Of a stretch of 64,000 nucleotides of DNA, positions 35,205 through 43,147 are shown one piece after another; within the stretch, counting starts at the first letter, position 1, and the number at the start of each line of letters is the position of its first letter. The stretch spans positions 72,245 to 136,244 of the forward strand of contig JAJRXZ010000020.1 of assembly GCA_024276015.1 (NCBI GenBank). Direction: 5' to 3'. A program made the translations under genes and the position numbers. Origin of the DNA: Spirochaetota bacterium (GTDB taxonomy: Bacteria > Spirochaetota > UBA4802 > UBA5550). The notes under the pieces were generated by a model. It did not search any database and was not told the DNA's origin. It saw nothing but the letters and a program-made list of their open reading frames with translations.

Positions 35205-36089
35205 ATGCTTAAAGACCTGGTTGATGAAATATTTAAAATGATCGTTTCTCAAAATTATTTAGACTCAATTGACGCAATCCCTCACTCCGATTCCTTCTAT
35301 AAAAAAGTCGAATCAAATCTGGGCATAGACCAGAAATCTTATAACAAAGTGATGTCGATACTAAAGGAGTCCCATAAAATATTGACTATTGAAATTTCCA
35401 AAGCTGACGAAGAACATGACCTTGAAAGAATCGAAGGTTATGTTGACGCCGATATATCGACAGTAAAGAGATTGAAAGAGCACTTCCAGAGAGTATTGGT
35501 GGATATGTATGAAGAGGAGTATAACCAGAGGCTGCCGGTTCATCAGGTTATCAGAGAACTATTCCCGAAGATGAACAGGATAAGCAAAACTCCGCTGGGA
35601 TATATTGCAAACAAAGCCATTATGCTCGATGAATTTGAGAAACTCATCGAAAAAGAATATACCGAATACAATGAAGACTGGAAGGCCAAAAAATTGGAAG
35701 AACTGCTTCTCAGGCACGAGAGTACTTTTGTTGTGGGAAAAAGCAAACTGGAGGCTCCGAGCAATAAGAAACCGGAGATGAAGAAAGAATATGAGAGAGC
35801 GGTTGATTCAAAGAAGTATAATGACTTTTCAAAGTATTCTCTGAACAAAGTTCTGCAGATCTACGGTGTTGAATTTTTTTTCCGAATTAATTTAAGAAAG
35901 TATAATTTTGATTACATTACGGAATTGATCGAGAGAAGGAAAATTGACAGGAAGTCGGATCTGAAGTTGTTAAAAGAGATGATCCATAAAATGAAGAATA
36001 ATTACAAAAGGGACCCAAAGTTGACCAACTATGAAAAGCAGATAAGAAAACTTGACCGCACTGTATCCAGATTTATTAATCTCAATTAA
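35205..36089 (+). CDS. Hypothetical helical cytoplasmic protein
   Basis: This 294-residue protein is not recognised. It lacks a signal peptide or membrane segment and is strongly charged (Lys, Glu and Asp rich) and mostly helical. Distinct regions are an N-terminal helical segment (1-75), a middle part with 'LPVHQVIRELFPKMNRISKTPLGYIANKAIM', here split at about residues 107-137, and a basic C-terminal tail ('KLTNYEKQIRKLDRTVSR'). The basic tail could contact nucleic acid. The start is supported by GCGGTGATAAA-ATG spacing. Two hairpins precede it. No operon partner: the next gene is a beta-barrel 88 bp downstream. Confidence 0.55.
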   Translation: MLKDLVDEIFKMIVSQNYLDSIDAIPHSDSFYKKVESNLGIDQKSYNKVMSILKESHKILTIEISKADEEHDLERIEGYVDADISTVKRLKEHFQRVLVDMYEEEYNQRLPVHQVIRELFPKMNRISKTPLGYIANKAIMLDEFEKLIEKEYTEYNEDWKAKKLEELLLRHESTFVVGKSKLEAPSNKKPEMKKEYERAVDSKKYNDFSKYSLNKVLQIYGVEFFFRINLRKYNFDYITELIERRKIDRKSDLKLLKEMIHKMKNNYKRDPKLTNYEKQIRKLDRTVSRFINLN

Positions 36090-36177
36090 TTCTCATAACT
36101 GTCCGTTAAAATATTGACAAAATATAGGGCGGTCATTTATATTATTTTTTATATCATTTATTTATAATAATTAAATC

Positions 36178-36939
36178 ATGAAATTACACAAATACCTTAT
36201 ATGCTCTCTTCTCGTTTTACTGCCGTTTAAACTGAATGCAAGGGAATTTTTAAATACCTATATGCATATCAACTTTGTGTTTATGTACAGCCTTGAACCC
36301 TTCGGTGATATGATCGATCACGAATACAACAGCTATTCAATACTTGATACTGAAACTAACAAAGTGGTGAGACCGGACCACTATGACAAAGCTTACGGTA
36401 TAATACTTGATATCACTCCTCTGCCTTCGATTGTTCTGAGAAATGAGGAGCATGCAGTTAAATTTGGGATCAGAATCGGTTATCGCTTCCACAGCATAGA
36501 ACAGAGAATGCTTACCGTAAAAGAAGAGTATGGCGGCACTCTGTTGAAATTCGATTCGTGGATGGCGGGCTTTGTAGTTTATTATGCGCCTTCTATTGAA
36601 CCGGCAATACTCACTTCGGGCGAATACAGCGCAAAAGGGGGCTTTACCTTTTTTATGCTTTATGGAGGGCTTCGGAAAGGCGAAATAAACGCATATCCTT
36701 CAATGAGAGATAATAATGAAACGCCTTCGGGAGAGTATTATACAAAGATCGACGGTTATAAGATCGATATAGGTATTGGAGGCGAAGTATCGATCTGCAA
36801 TTCTATTAATTTCGGCATTAGCCTATATTACTCCAAAATTATCTTTACCATGGATGAAAAAATTTATCCCACTGTTGGGAAGAGTACTTCAGTTAATGAA
36901 TTCTGTTTCGAGCTTTCAATGGGAATTCCGATTGACTGA
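36178..36939 (+). CDS. Predicted outer-membrane beta-barrel protein
   Basis: This 253-residue protein has a clear signal peptide ('LICSLLVLLPFKLNAREF', cleavage near NA-R) and alternating strands with many Tyr, Phe and Gly residues, such as 'SINFGISLYYSKIIF' and the closing 'FCFELSMGIPID'. It is similar in size and style to the three barrel genes at 28.4-30.6 kb, and may be a distant paralogue. The last residue is Asp rather than an aromatic, so classical barrel-assembly recognition is uncertain. Function unknown. Confidence 0.55.
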   Translation: MKLHKYLICSLLVLLPFKLNAREFLNTYMHINFVFMYSLEPFGDMIDHEYNSYSILDTETNKVVRPDHYDKAYGIILDITPLPSIVLRNEEHAVKFGIRIGYRFHSIEQRMLTVKEEYGGTLLKFDSWMAGFVVYYAPSIEPAILTSGEYSAKGGFTFFMLYGGLRKGEINAYPSMRDNNETPSGEYYTKIDGYKIDIGIGGEVSICNSINFGISLYYSKIIFTMDEKIYPTVGKSTSVNEFCFELSMGIPID

Positions 36940-36963
36940 TAAACTATCATTGGATAACGGGTG

Positions 36964-37488
36964 TTATTTGCATTTTTTTGATCCCATTAAATAGTCTTCG
37001 AATGATACGTCTTTGTTATAGCAGATACCGTCAATGTAGCTGAGCAGAGGGCTGAATATTCTTTTCTCCAAAAATCCGGGAATTGTTGTAATAAGAGATC
37101 CTTTATGGTCGAGAAATACAAGATAAGGTAAAACAGAACCGTTCATCATTGAGAATAGCTGTTCGGGCGATATTCTTTTATTGGATATTCTGATGCTTTT
37201 GCCTCTTTTATTAACGTCCAGCCTTATTGGGATAAAGTTTCTGTTTATTTTTCCTATGATTTCGGAATCGGTAAATATCTCTCTGTCCATTTTTTTGCAG
37301 TATATGCACCATTCGGAGTAAAAGAATATCATTATCGGTTTTTTTGTCCTTTCGGATTTTTTCCGGCCAGTGTTATACTTTTGCCATCTGATTACCGATT
37401 CGGGATAAATGGGGCCGTACTGTGACAGGATCAGGCTTAAGAGAAAAAGAGATGCTCCGGCTGCGATTGATCTTTTAAATTTTTTCAT
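36964..37488 (-). CDS. Exported thioredoxin-fold protein (second of a pair)
   Basis: This 174-residue protein has an N-terminal hydrophobic anchor or signal (8-27) and a DsbD-gamma/SoxW-like thioredoxin domain. The active site is 'WCIYCKKM' and the cis-Pro loop 'SVLPYLVFLDHKGSLIT'. The C-terminal tail has two further cysteines ('GICYN' and 'KKCK'). It should act in periplasmic thiol-disulfide exchange. It lies 39 bp after a paralogue of the same layout, sharing 'IPGF' and a matching tail, so the pair arose by duplication. Confidence 0.82.
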   Translation of the reverse strand: MKKFKRSIAAGASLFLLSLILSQYGPIYPESVIRWQKYNTGRKKSERTKKPIMIFFYSEWCIYCKKMDREIFTDSEIIGKINRNFIPIRLDVNKRGKSIRISNKRISPEQLFSMMNGSVLPYLVFLDHKGSLITTIPGFLEKRIFSPLLSYIDGICYNKDVSFEDYLMGSKKCK

Positions 37489-37527
37489 AGATCCTGCTTA
37501 TCCAAAATATTCGATTGTCTGCTGAGA

Positions 37528-38103
37528 TCACGTTTTGTCCTTACATGAATTATTCCCTTTCATGTATGAATCAAATGAGATCTGTTTTTCGTAACATCTG
37601 TTATTTATATATTTCAGAAGAGGCAAAAACAGGTCTTTGTTGATAAAACCGGGGATCTTTGTTATCAGGTCTTCATTATAATCGAGAAAGACAACCGTAG
37701 GCAAACCCTGAACACCCATTAGGGAAGTAAATTCTTTTATGTCAAATTTATTGTTTTTATAGCGTATTTCCTGATTTCCTCTATCCGTATAAATTCTTAC
37801 ACTGATATATTTTTCTTTGAGAAATTTTTTTACAGCCTCGTCATGAAGAGTCTCCTTTTCAAATGTTTTGCACCACTTGCACCAGTTGGCGAAGAAATCG
37901 ATCATAATGGGTTTCTTATACTTTTTTGCAAGCTCAATGGCTTCATTGTATGTGTAGGATTTTTCTTCCGGAGTGAATTTTATATTGGAAATATTAGTTT
38001 TTTCGGTCAACTGTTTATCTCTGTCACTTTTACCGCATGCTGCAGCAGTGATTAAAATGGTGCAGATATATATGATGAGACCTGGAGTTTTTAGTATTTT
38101 CAT
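37528..38103 (-). CDS. Thioredoxin-fold lipoprotein (first of a pair)
   Basis: This 191-residue protein carries a lipobox (TAAAC, Cys23) and a thioredoxin-like domain with active site 'WCKWCKTF' and cis-Pro loop 'GLPTVVFLDYNEDLIT'. As in its neighbour, the C-terminus has two extra cysteines ('NRCYE' and 'NSCKD') placed identically. It would be membrane-tethered in the periplasm and could reduce or oxidise envelope proteins. The two paralogues differ in anchoring (lipid versus helix) and in the residues between the active-site cysteines (KW versus IY), suggesting different redox roles. Confidence 0.82.
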   Translation of the reverse strand: MKILKTPGLIIYICTILITAAACGKSDRDKQLTEKTNISNIKFTPEEKSYTYNEAIELAKKYKKPIMIDFFANWCKWCKTFEKETLHDEAVKKFLKEKYISVRIYTDRGNQEIRYKNNKFDIKEFTSLMGVQGLPTVVFLDYNEDLITKIPGFINKDLFLPLLKYINNRCYEKQISFDSYMKGNNSCKDKT

Positions 38104-38297
38104 TATGAATATTCCAGAATTTTAGTTTTAAAGATGATAATAATATACTTAATATCCTTGCCTCAGTCAAGGGGATCTTGATCTGTTTAAATATTAATCT
38201 ATCACTTCGTTTATGTTTGACAAATAAGAATATAAAAAATAATAATTGTTACAAATATGAAATAACTGCCGCAAGGAGTCAAATTATAAATATTATT

Positions 38298-38945
38298 ATG
38301 TGCAGTAATAATCCGGATATTGAAATTTGTAAAGCAGGAATTTTAATGGCAGCCTATAAAGAGGCAGTGCCGTTTCTTAGAAATTTAGAATTTGAACAGG
38401 TTGAGGAAACCCCTTTCCCGGTTTACAAATATAGTTCAATTTTTCTGGTCATATCCGGAATCGGCAAAACGCTTTCGGCAATTGCTGCTTCCTATTTAAT
38501 AACAAAATATAACAGAAAAGTTCTCTTTAATATAGGTTCTGCAGGGGCAGCGGGTAATGATCCGAAGGTAGGTGATATTTTTCATATTGATCGTTCCATA
38601 GAATTTAACGACTATGCAGGCAGTAAAAGAGGGCATAAGGAATTAAAACCGGATGTTCTTGACGGATTTAAGTGCTCTTCACTTTCAACTCATGACAGAC
38701 CTGTAATTGCAGTTGAGGACAGGATGAAAGTATCGGAATATGCCGAACTGATCGATATGGAGGGCGCTTCCTTTATTAAAGCCTGCAGGGTATTCTCTTC
38801 AAAGGCCTATCTGTTTAAGATCGTTACGGATACATGCGACCACAATGAGGGACAGGAAATAGTAAAAAATATTAAATCAACCAGAGAGGCAATGTTTAAT
38901 TTTTTTATGGAAAAAGTATATTCGGAATTTATAGCAGATAAATGA
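38298..38945 (+). CDS. Nucleoside phosphorylase-like protein (MTAN/futalosine hydrolase type)
   Basis: The protein (about 215 residues from the chosen ATG) matches the PNP/UDP superfamily: 'GILMAAYKEAVPFL' at the start, 'SGIGKTLSAIAASYLI', the phosphate/ribose region 'NIGSAGAAG' and the catalytic 'DMEGASFIKAC' with Glu for the ribose hydroxyl. The Asp of 'VTDTCDHN' is the expected purine-binding acid. It probably cleaves a nucleoside such as methylthioadenosine, S-adenosylhomocysteine or futalosine. Since ahcY already handles SAH here, MTA or futalosine seem likelier; this is inference. The start is uncertain: the frame is open upstream to 38178 and no good ribosome site is close to 38298. 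Confidence 0.7.
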   Translation: MCSNNPDIEICKAGILMAAYKEAVPFLRNLEFEQVEETPFPVYKYSSIFLVISGIGKTLSAIAASYLITKYNRKVLFNIGSAGAAGNDPKVGDIFHIDRSIEFNDYAGSKRGHKELKPDVLDGFKCSSLSTHDRPVIAVEDRMKVSEYAELIDMEGASFIKACRVFSSKAYLFKIVTDTCDHNEGQEIVKNIKSTREAMFNFFMEKVYSEFIADK

Positions 38946-38994
38946 CGGTGACTTTCAATAGATTTGCCTGACCGGTGTGAATTTCAGCGAAGGA

Positions 38995-39345
38995 TCAACT
39001 ATGGCTTCCTGTCAAATACCTGTTTCGGAATTCTTCATCAGACATAATTGGAAACATGTTCTCAAGCTTTGAAATGTCAAAAAGGCTTGAAACATTGCCA
39101 ACCAGTTCGCTGATAATAAATTCTATTCCCTTCTTTTCAGAATCTCTTAACATTTTTATAAAGAGCCCCAGGGCAGAAGAATCCATGCTTTTGAGGTCTC
39201 TGCAATTTATGCAGATCGCATCGGGTTTTTTTTCAGCATATTGGGCAAAAATTTTTTTTACCGAGTCGGTATTATTGATATTCAGATAACCGCTCAATAA
39301 TATGATTATTACATTTCCATGAACCTGAGGGACTATATTTAACAA
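38995..39345 (-). CDS. STAS-domain anti-sigma factor antagonist
   Basis: This 116-residue protein is a single STAS domain: 'VIIILLSGYLNINNTDSV' (the GxLD-like region) and the phosphorylatable serine in 'MDSSALGLFIKML'. Such proteins are switched by serine kinases/phosphatases (RsbW/RsbU-like) and release anti-sigma factors or act in other partner-switching routes. No partner kinase is adjacent. The gene is short but full-length for the family. Confidence 0.88.
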   Translation of the reverse strand: MLNIVPQVHGNVIIILLSGYLNINNTDSVKKIFAQYAEKKPDAICINCRDLKSMDSSALGLFIKMLRDSEKKGIEFIISELVGNVSSLFDISKLENMFPIMSDEEFRNRYLTGSHS

Positions 39346-39596
39346 AAATCTGTACCTCCGCGAGAATATTCACTATGCCTATATTGGGACAGTTTATTAC
39401 GAATATTTTTTATTTTTTGATATCCAGAAAAACCAGAAAAATCTTCAACAGCAATATTTTCAAGATAAATTTTTTGTTTTTTTATTTTTCTTTAAATAAA
39501 AAACTTGATGAAAAGAAGGTGCTCTTTTATATTGAATGGACAATTTTCTTCAGAGAACAGCATTTATTATCGGAAGCTCAATGCTGTTTTTTTTGT

Positions 39597-39697
39597 TTAT
39601 ACCGATCATCATTGAAAATTTCCATATTAAATGAATCGGTATATGATTTGATCAAAATTTTCCCCTTTGTCAAGGGACAAAATCGATGTTTTTGATA
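39597..39697 (+). repeat. Dispersed ~100-bp intergenic repeat, copy 1
   Basis: This copy is about 92% identical to the reverse complement of 48961-49064 (roughly seven substitutions and one indel). It has two imperfect palindromes: ACCGAT...ATCGGT (39601-39640) and a CCCTT/AAGGG hairpin (around 39663-39676). It ends about 18 bp before the ribosome site of transketolase, so it lies in or next to the tkt leader. Confidence 0.85.
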
Positions 39698-39726
39698 TAT
39701 ATACCCATTTTTTTCGGAGTTATTTA

Positions 39727-41718
39727 ATGAAACTGACAAAAGAAGATCTTCAATTGATATCCAATACGATCAAAGTTTTATCAATGGATGCTGTGCAGAG
39801 AGCAAATTCCGGGCATCCGGGAATGCCCATGGGCTGCTCCGATATTGCTGCAGTTCTGTGGACAAAGATCCTTAATCATAATCCCGACGATCCGGACTGG
39901 GTCAACAGAGATAGGTTTATCCTTTCTGCCGGTCACGGTTCAATGCTTTTATATTCGGTTTTGTATTTATCAGGTTATAGTCTTGATATTGAAGATCTGA
40001 AAAGTTTTCGTCAGCCGGGAAGCCTCACTCCGGGGCATCCCGAATATAAACATACAAGAGGCGTTGAAACAACAACGGGTCCTCTGGGGCAGGGCTTCGC
40101 CAACGGGATAGGAATGGCAATTGCCGGGAAAATTTTTAAAGAGGAATTTTCTCAAAGCAGTGATCTTATAGATCATTATATTTATGCACTGGTAAGTGAC
40201 GGTGATATCATGGAGGGGATATCTTCCGAAGCAGCTTCAATTGCCGGCCATCTGGGACTTGGTGAAATAATATATATTTACGATTCCAACCGTATATCCA
40301 TTGAAGGCAGCACAAATTTGACATTTTCAGAGGATGTTGCATTAAGATTCAATTCATGCAACTGGCATGTCCAGCAGATCAACGGCCACGATCATGAAGA
40401 AATTGAAGATGCAGTTCTTAAGGGACAGAAAGAAACCGGTAAGCCTTCAATAATAATAGCCAGGACTTCAATTGCAAAGGGCAGTCCCAATAAAGAGAAC
40501 AGCGCTGAATCTCACGGAGCTCCCCTGGGCGAAGATGAAGTAAAAGCCGTAAAAAGAAATATGGGCTGGGATGAAAACAAAACCTTTTATGTACCTGAAC
40601 GGGTATATGAAATATTTGATCAAAGAAAAGAGGAGCTTCATAAAATATATAATGAATGGAATGATCTTTTTGAAAAAACAATTTCCGGCGAACTAAAAGA
40701 TAAATGGAACAGGTATTTTACAAAACCGGATATAAGATCCCTGAGGGGAAAAATTCCGGCTTTTGAAACAGGTTCAAAAATTGCAACAAGAAGCGCAGGC
40801 GGTAAAGTGCTGGAAGTTTTATATAAGAAACTGCCTAATCTTATGGGAGGTTCGGCTGACCTTGCGCCCAGTAATAAAACTTTAGTCAAAGGTTACCGCG
40901 AATCAGGGAAGAACAGTATAGGAAGAAACATTCATTTCGGGATCAGAGAGCATTCAATGGGAGCGATCCAGAACGGCATTGCATACTATGGGGGGCTGAT
41001 CCCTTTTTCCGCCACTTTTCTTGTTTTTATGGATTACATGCGGCCCCCCATGAGGATCGCTGCGCTGTCGGGTCTTCATACCGTTTATGTTTTTACTCAC
41101 GATTCCTTTTTTGTGGGCGAAGACGGGCCCACGCACCAGCCCGTTGAACAGATCGCTTCGGCAAGGGCAATACCGGAGCTTCATGTCATCAGACCCGCGG
41201 ATGCAGAAGAAACAAAAGAAGCCTGGCTTGCTGCAATTGATCGCAGCAACGGTCCCACAATGCTTGTATTAACAAGGCAAAATCTTCCGGTACTTGAAAG
41301 GGGCAAAATATCTTCGCCGGAAGACCTTCATAAAGGGGCTTATATAATATACGATACGGAAAAAAAGCCTGATATAATAATTCTGGCATCGGGATCTGAA
41401 GTGCATATTTCCATTGAAGCTGCTAAAGAATTAAAACAGACCGGCATTGATGCAAGAGTTGTTTCTTTCCCTTCATGGGAGCTCTTTGATCTTCAGAGTG
41501 AGCAATACAGAGAGAGTGTTGTTCCGCCCCGAATTCCCTGCGCAGTAGTTGAAGCGGGAATAAAAATGGGGTGGGAGAAATATTCCGGCAAGGATGCACT
41601 TTTTATAACTCTTGAAAGGTTCGGCGCATCTGCTCCGGGAGAAGAACTTGCAAAAATTTTCGGATTTACAAAGGAAAATATTGCAGAGCGTGTAAAAGAA
41701 TATTTAAGTAAATTGTAA
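39727..41718 (+). CDS. tkt: Transketolase
   Basis: This 663-residue ThDP enzyme transfers two-carbon units in the pentose phosphate pathway. Motifs are 'DAVQRANSGHPGMPMG' (substrate His), 'GPLGQGFANGIGMAIAG', the ThDP/metal motif 'VSDGDIMEGISSEAASIAG' and the catalytic Glu region 'FGIREHSMGAIQNGIAYYGG'. ATG at 39727 is used because CGGAG precedes it and the family begins there. It is followed closely by a small lipoprotein gene; the dispersed repeat lies just upstream. Confidence 0.97.
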   Translation: MKLTKEDLQLISNTIKVLSMDAVQRANSGHPGMPMGCSDIAAVLWTKILNHNPDDPDWVNRDRFILSAGHGSMLLYSVLYLSGYSLDIEDLKSFRQPGSLTPGHPEYKHTRGVETTTGPLGQGFANGIGMAIAGKIFKEEFSQSSDLIDHYIYALVSDGDIMEGISSEAASIAGHLGLGEIIYIYDSNRISIEGSTNLTFSEDVALRFNSCNWHVQQINGHDHEEIEDAVLKGQKETGKPSIIIARTSIAKGSPNKENSAESHGAPLGEDEVKAVKRNMGWDENKTFYVPERVYEIFDQRKEELHKIYNEWNDLFEKTISGELKDKWNRYFTKPDIRSLRGKIPAFETGSKIATRSAGGKVLEVLYKKLPNLMGGSADLAPSNKTLVKGYRESGKNSIGRNIHFGIREHSMGAIQNGIAYYGGLIPFSATFLVFMDYMRPPMRIAALSGLHTVYVFTHDSFFVGEDGPTHQPVEQIASARAIPELHVIRPADAEETKEAWLAAIDRSNGPTMLVLTRQNLPVLERGKISSPEDLHKGAYIIYDTEKKPDIIILASGSEVHISIEAAKELKQTGIDARVVSFPSWELFDLQSEQYRESVVPPRIPCAVVEAGIKMGWEKYSGKDALFITLERFGASAPGEELAKIFGFTKENIAERVKEYLSKL

Positions 41719-41759
41719 AAAATAGATTTCCTTTAGAGGATCAAGAAAAGACTTGATAT

Positions 41760-42350
41760 ATGAAAAAAACAATAATCCTATCCGCTTTCTTATTATTGAC
41801 ATGCTCAACTGTTACGTCAATTTATATTAAGAAAGATTATAATAAAAATAAAAAGGATATTATTAAGAATATATATGTTATTGCGAAGGAGCCTCCGCAT
41901 CGTCCCGAACTTGGAGGGCTTCTTGCAAACATTGCTTTTGATCATATCACGCTGAGAAAAAATTATCTGGTGCGGGGATATAAGACGGCAATCGGGGATT
42001 GGAAACACAAATGCGGAAAAATGGATGGGATCGTACTTCTTACAATTGAAAAGGTCCTTCCTGATGAAGGGGAAGTGTATCTTGAAATAAAGGGCGAACT
42101 CTACAGCTGCAGGAATTACGAGCTTATCTGGAAAGCGGAGGGAAGCGATTTTGTAATGTCGGAGAACTATGAGCTGCAAAGTCTGATCAAAATGTATGAA
42201 AAGGACTACGGAAGAGCTGCGAGGGATTATGCCCTTCCTTTTCATTCTCTTTCAAGGGAGATACTGGATACGCTTCCTGAGCCTGAACTTACCGGTAAAG
42301 AAATTATAATTAAAGAGAAGATGAGAAAGAGGATAGCAAGATCCTTATGA
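41760..42350 (+). CDS. MXAN_6521/LA_1396-type lipoprotein
   Basis: This 196-residue protein has a short signal peptide with lipobox (LLLTC, Cys15). The remainder matches the pattern of the MXAN_6521/LA_1396 lipoprotein family: an early conserved helix ('IAFDHITLRKNYLVRG'), 'MDGIVLLTIEKVLPDEGEV', 'YSCRNYELIWKAEGSD' and the ending 'REILDTLPEPELTGKE'. The family is found in myxobacteria and leptospires; its role is unknown. It lies 41 bp after tkt and ends in its own terminator. Confidence 0.65.
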   Translation: MKKTIILSAFLLLTCSTVTSIYIKKDYNKNKKDIIKNIYVIAKEPPHRPELGGLLANIAFDHITLRKNYLVRGYKTAIGDWKHKCGKMDGIVLLTIEKVLPDEGEVYLEIKGELYSCRNYELIWKAEGSDFVMSENYELQSLIKMYEKDYGRAARDYALPFHSLSREILDTLPEPELTGKEIIIKEKMRKRIARSL

Positions 42351-42359
42351 ATTTTTCAG

Positions 42360-42382
42360 ACTCTTCCGAAAGAGTGTTTTTA
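42360..42382 (+). terminator. Terminator after the small lipoprotein gene
   Basis: ACTCTT (42360-42365) pairs with AAGAGT (42370-42375) around CCGA, followed by GTTTTTA. The stem is short but well placed. Confidence 0.6.
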
Positions 42383-42414
42383 CACAGCAATATTGCGGCA
42401 GCGAGAAATTTGTT

Positions 42415-42663
42415 TTTTTATTTCAGATTTTATTCAGTGTCAAAATCGGCATTATCGGCATCCTGTCGACAAGACTGTTTGAGTCCGAAATGAAGAGCAA
42501 GTTCTGCGCCGAACAGGATGTTCAAGTGCCGCAGTGTGCACGGATGCACATGAACTACCGCCAGGCTTTTGAGCTTTTTTGCAGAGGAAACCGGGATAAA
42601 TCCCATCAGATTGAGCGCGCAATGGTACGCTCGAGCAGCGAAGGAAACGAAGGAAATGATTAA
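42415..42663 (+). pseudogene. Probable decayed gene fragment
   Basis: This stretch is richer in G/C than its surroundings. One frame is open up to TAA at 42661 and reads like protein ('VKIGIIGILSTRLFESEMKS' around 42438-42497), while a second frame from about 42554 ('EETGINPIRLSAQWYARAA') also looks coding, as if a frameshift separated two parts of one gene. There is no ribosome site and no recognised family. An alternative is chance openness in a GC-rich spacer. Confidence 0.25.
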
Positions 42664-42670
42664 AGATGTA

Positions 42671-42874
42671 TTAGATCTCTTTTTTCATTTTTTCAAACTC
42701 TTCTTTTGTGATCTCTCCTTTTGCATACCGCTTCTTCAGTATTTCAAGGGGAGTATCGGTCCCGGAAGAAATGATATCTTTTCTAAGAAATTTTGCTGCA
42801 AAAAAAAGAATAACTCCAAGAATAATTACCCAGAATAACCAGCCTGTATAATGTCCTCCAAAATAGTTGTGCAT
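42671..42874 (-). CDS. Small membrane protein with SHOCT domain
   Basis: This 67-residue protein has one membrane helix (about 12-30) and a C-terminal SHOCT motif: 'DTPLEILKKRYAKGEITKEE' followed by 'FEKMKKEI'. SHOCT proteins are short helical modules with oligomerisation roles, often near copper or envelope genes. GGAGG is well placed before the ATG, overlapping the end of the 30-residue open frame upstream, so it is the third gene of the multicopper oxidase cluster. Confidence 0.85.
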   Translation of the reverse strand: MHNYFGGHYTGWLFWVIILGVILFFAAKFLRKDIISSGTDTPLEILKKRYAKGEITKEEFEKMKKEI

Positions 42875-42886
42875 AACAGCAGCCTC

Positions 42887-42979
42887 CTAAAAAGTAAGTT
42901 TTTTAATACCTGAAAAAATTGATAAAACCAGAATCTTATCCCTTTTCTCAACTGTTGTTAATTCTGATGTTGATTCCAT
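42887..42979 (-). CDS. 30-residue small open reading frame with strong ribosome site
   Basis: A 30-codon frame (MESTSELTTVEKRDK...) starts at 42979, preceded on the minus strand by AGGGAGGTGAAGCTT, one of the strongest ribosome sites in the window. Its stop is 13 bases before the SHOCT protein ATG, so it could couple translation. The peptide has a charged first half and a hydrophobic part ('ILVLSIFSGIKKL'). No homologue is recognised. Confidence 0.5.
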   Translation of the reverse strand: MESTSELTTVEKRDKILVLSIFSGIKKLTF

Positions 42980-43147
42980 AAGCTTCACCTCCCTGAACCG
43001 GCGATTTTTTCTTCTTTATCCCTCTGTTCAGGTATGACCCGGTAAATTGGAGAATGGTTCCATTTTTATGGATAAGGCAAAATTGATGAGAGTATCAAAG
43101 GTATTTAACTCTGTCTGAATTTTGCAAAAAATAACTACAGTTAAGAT

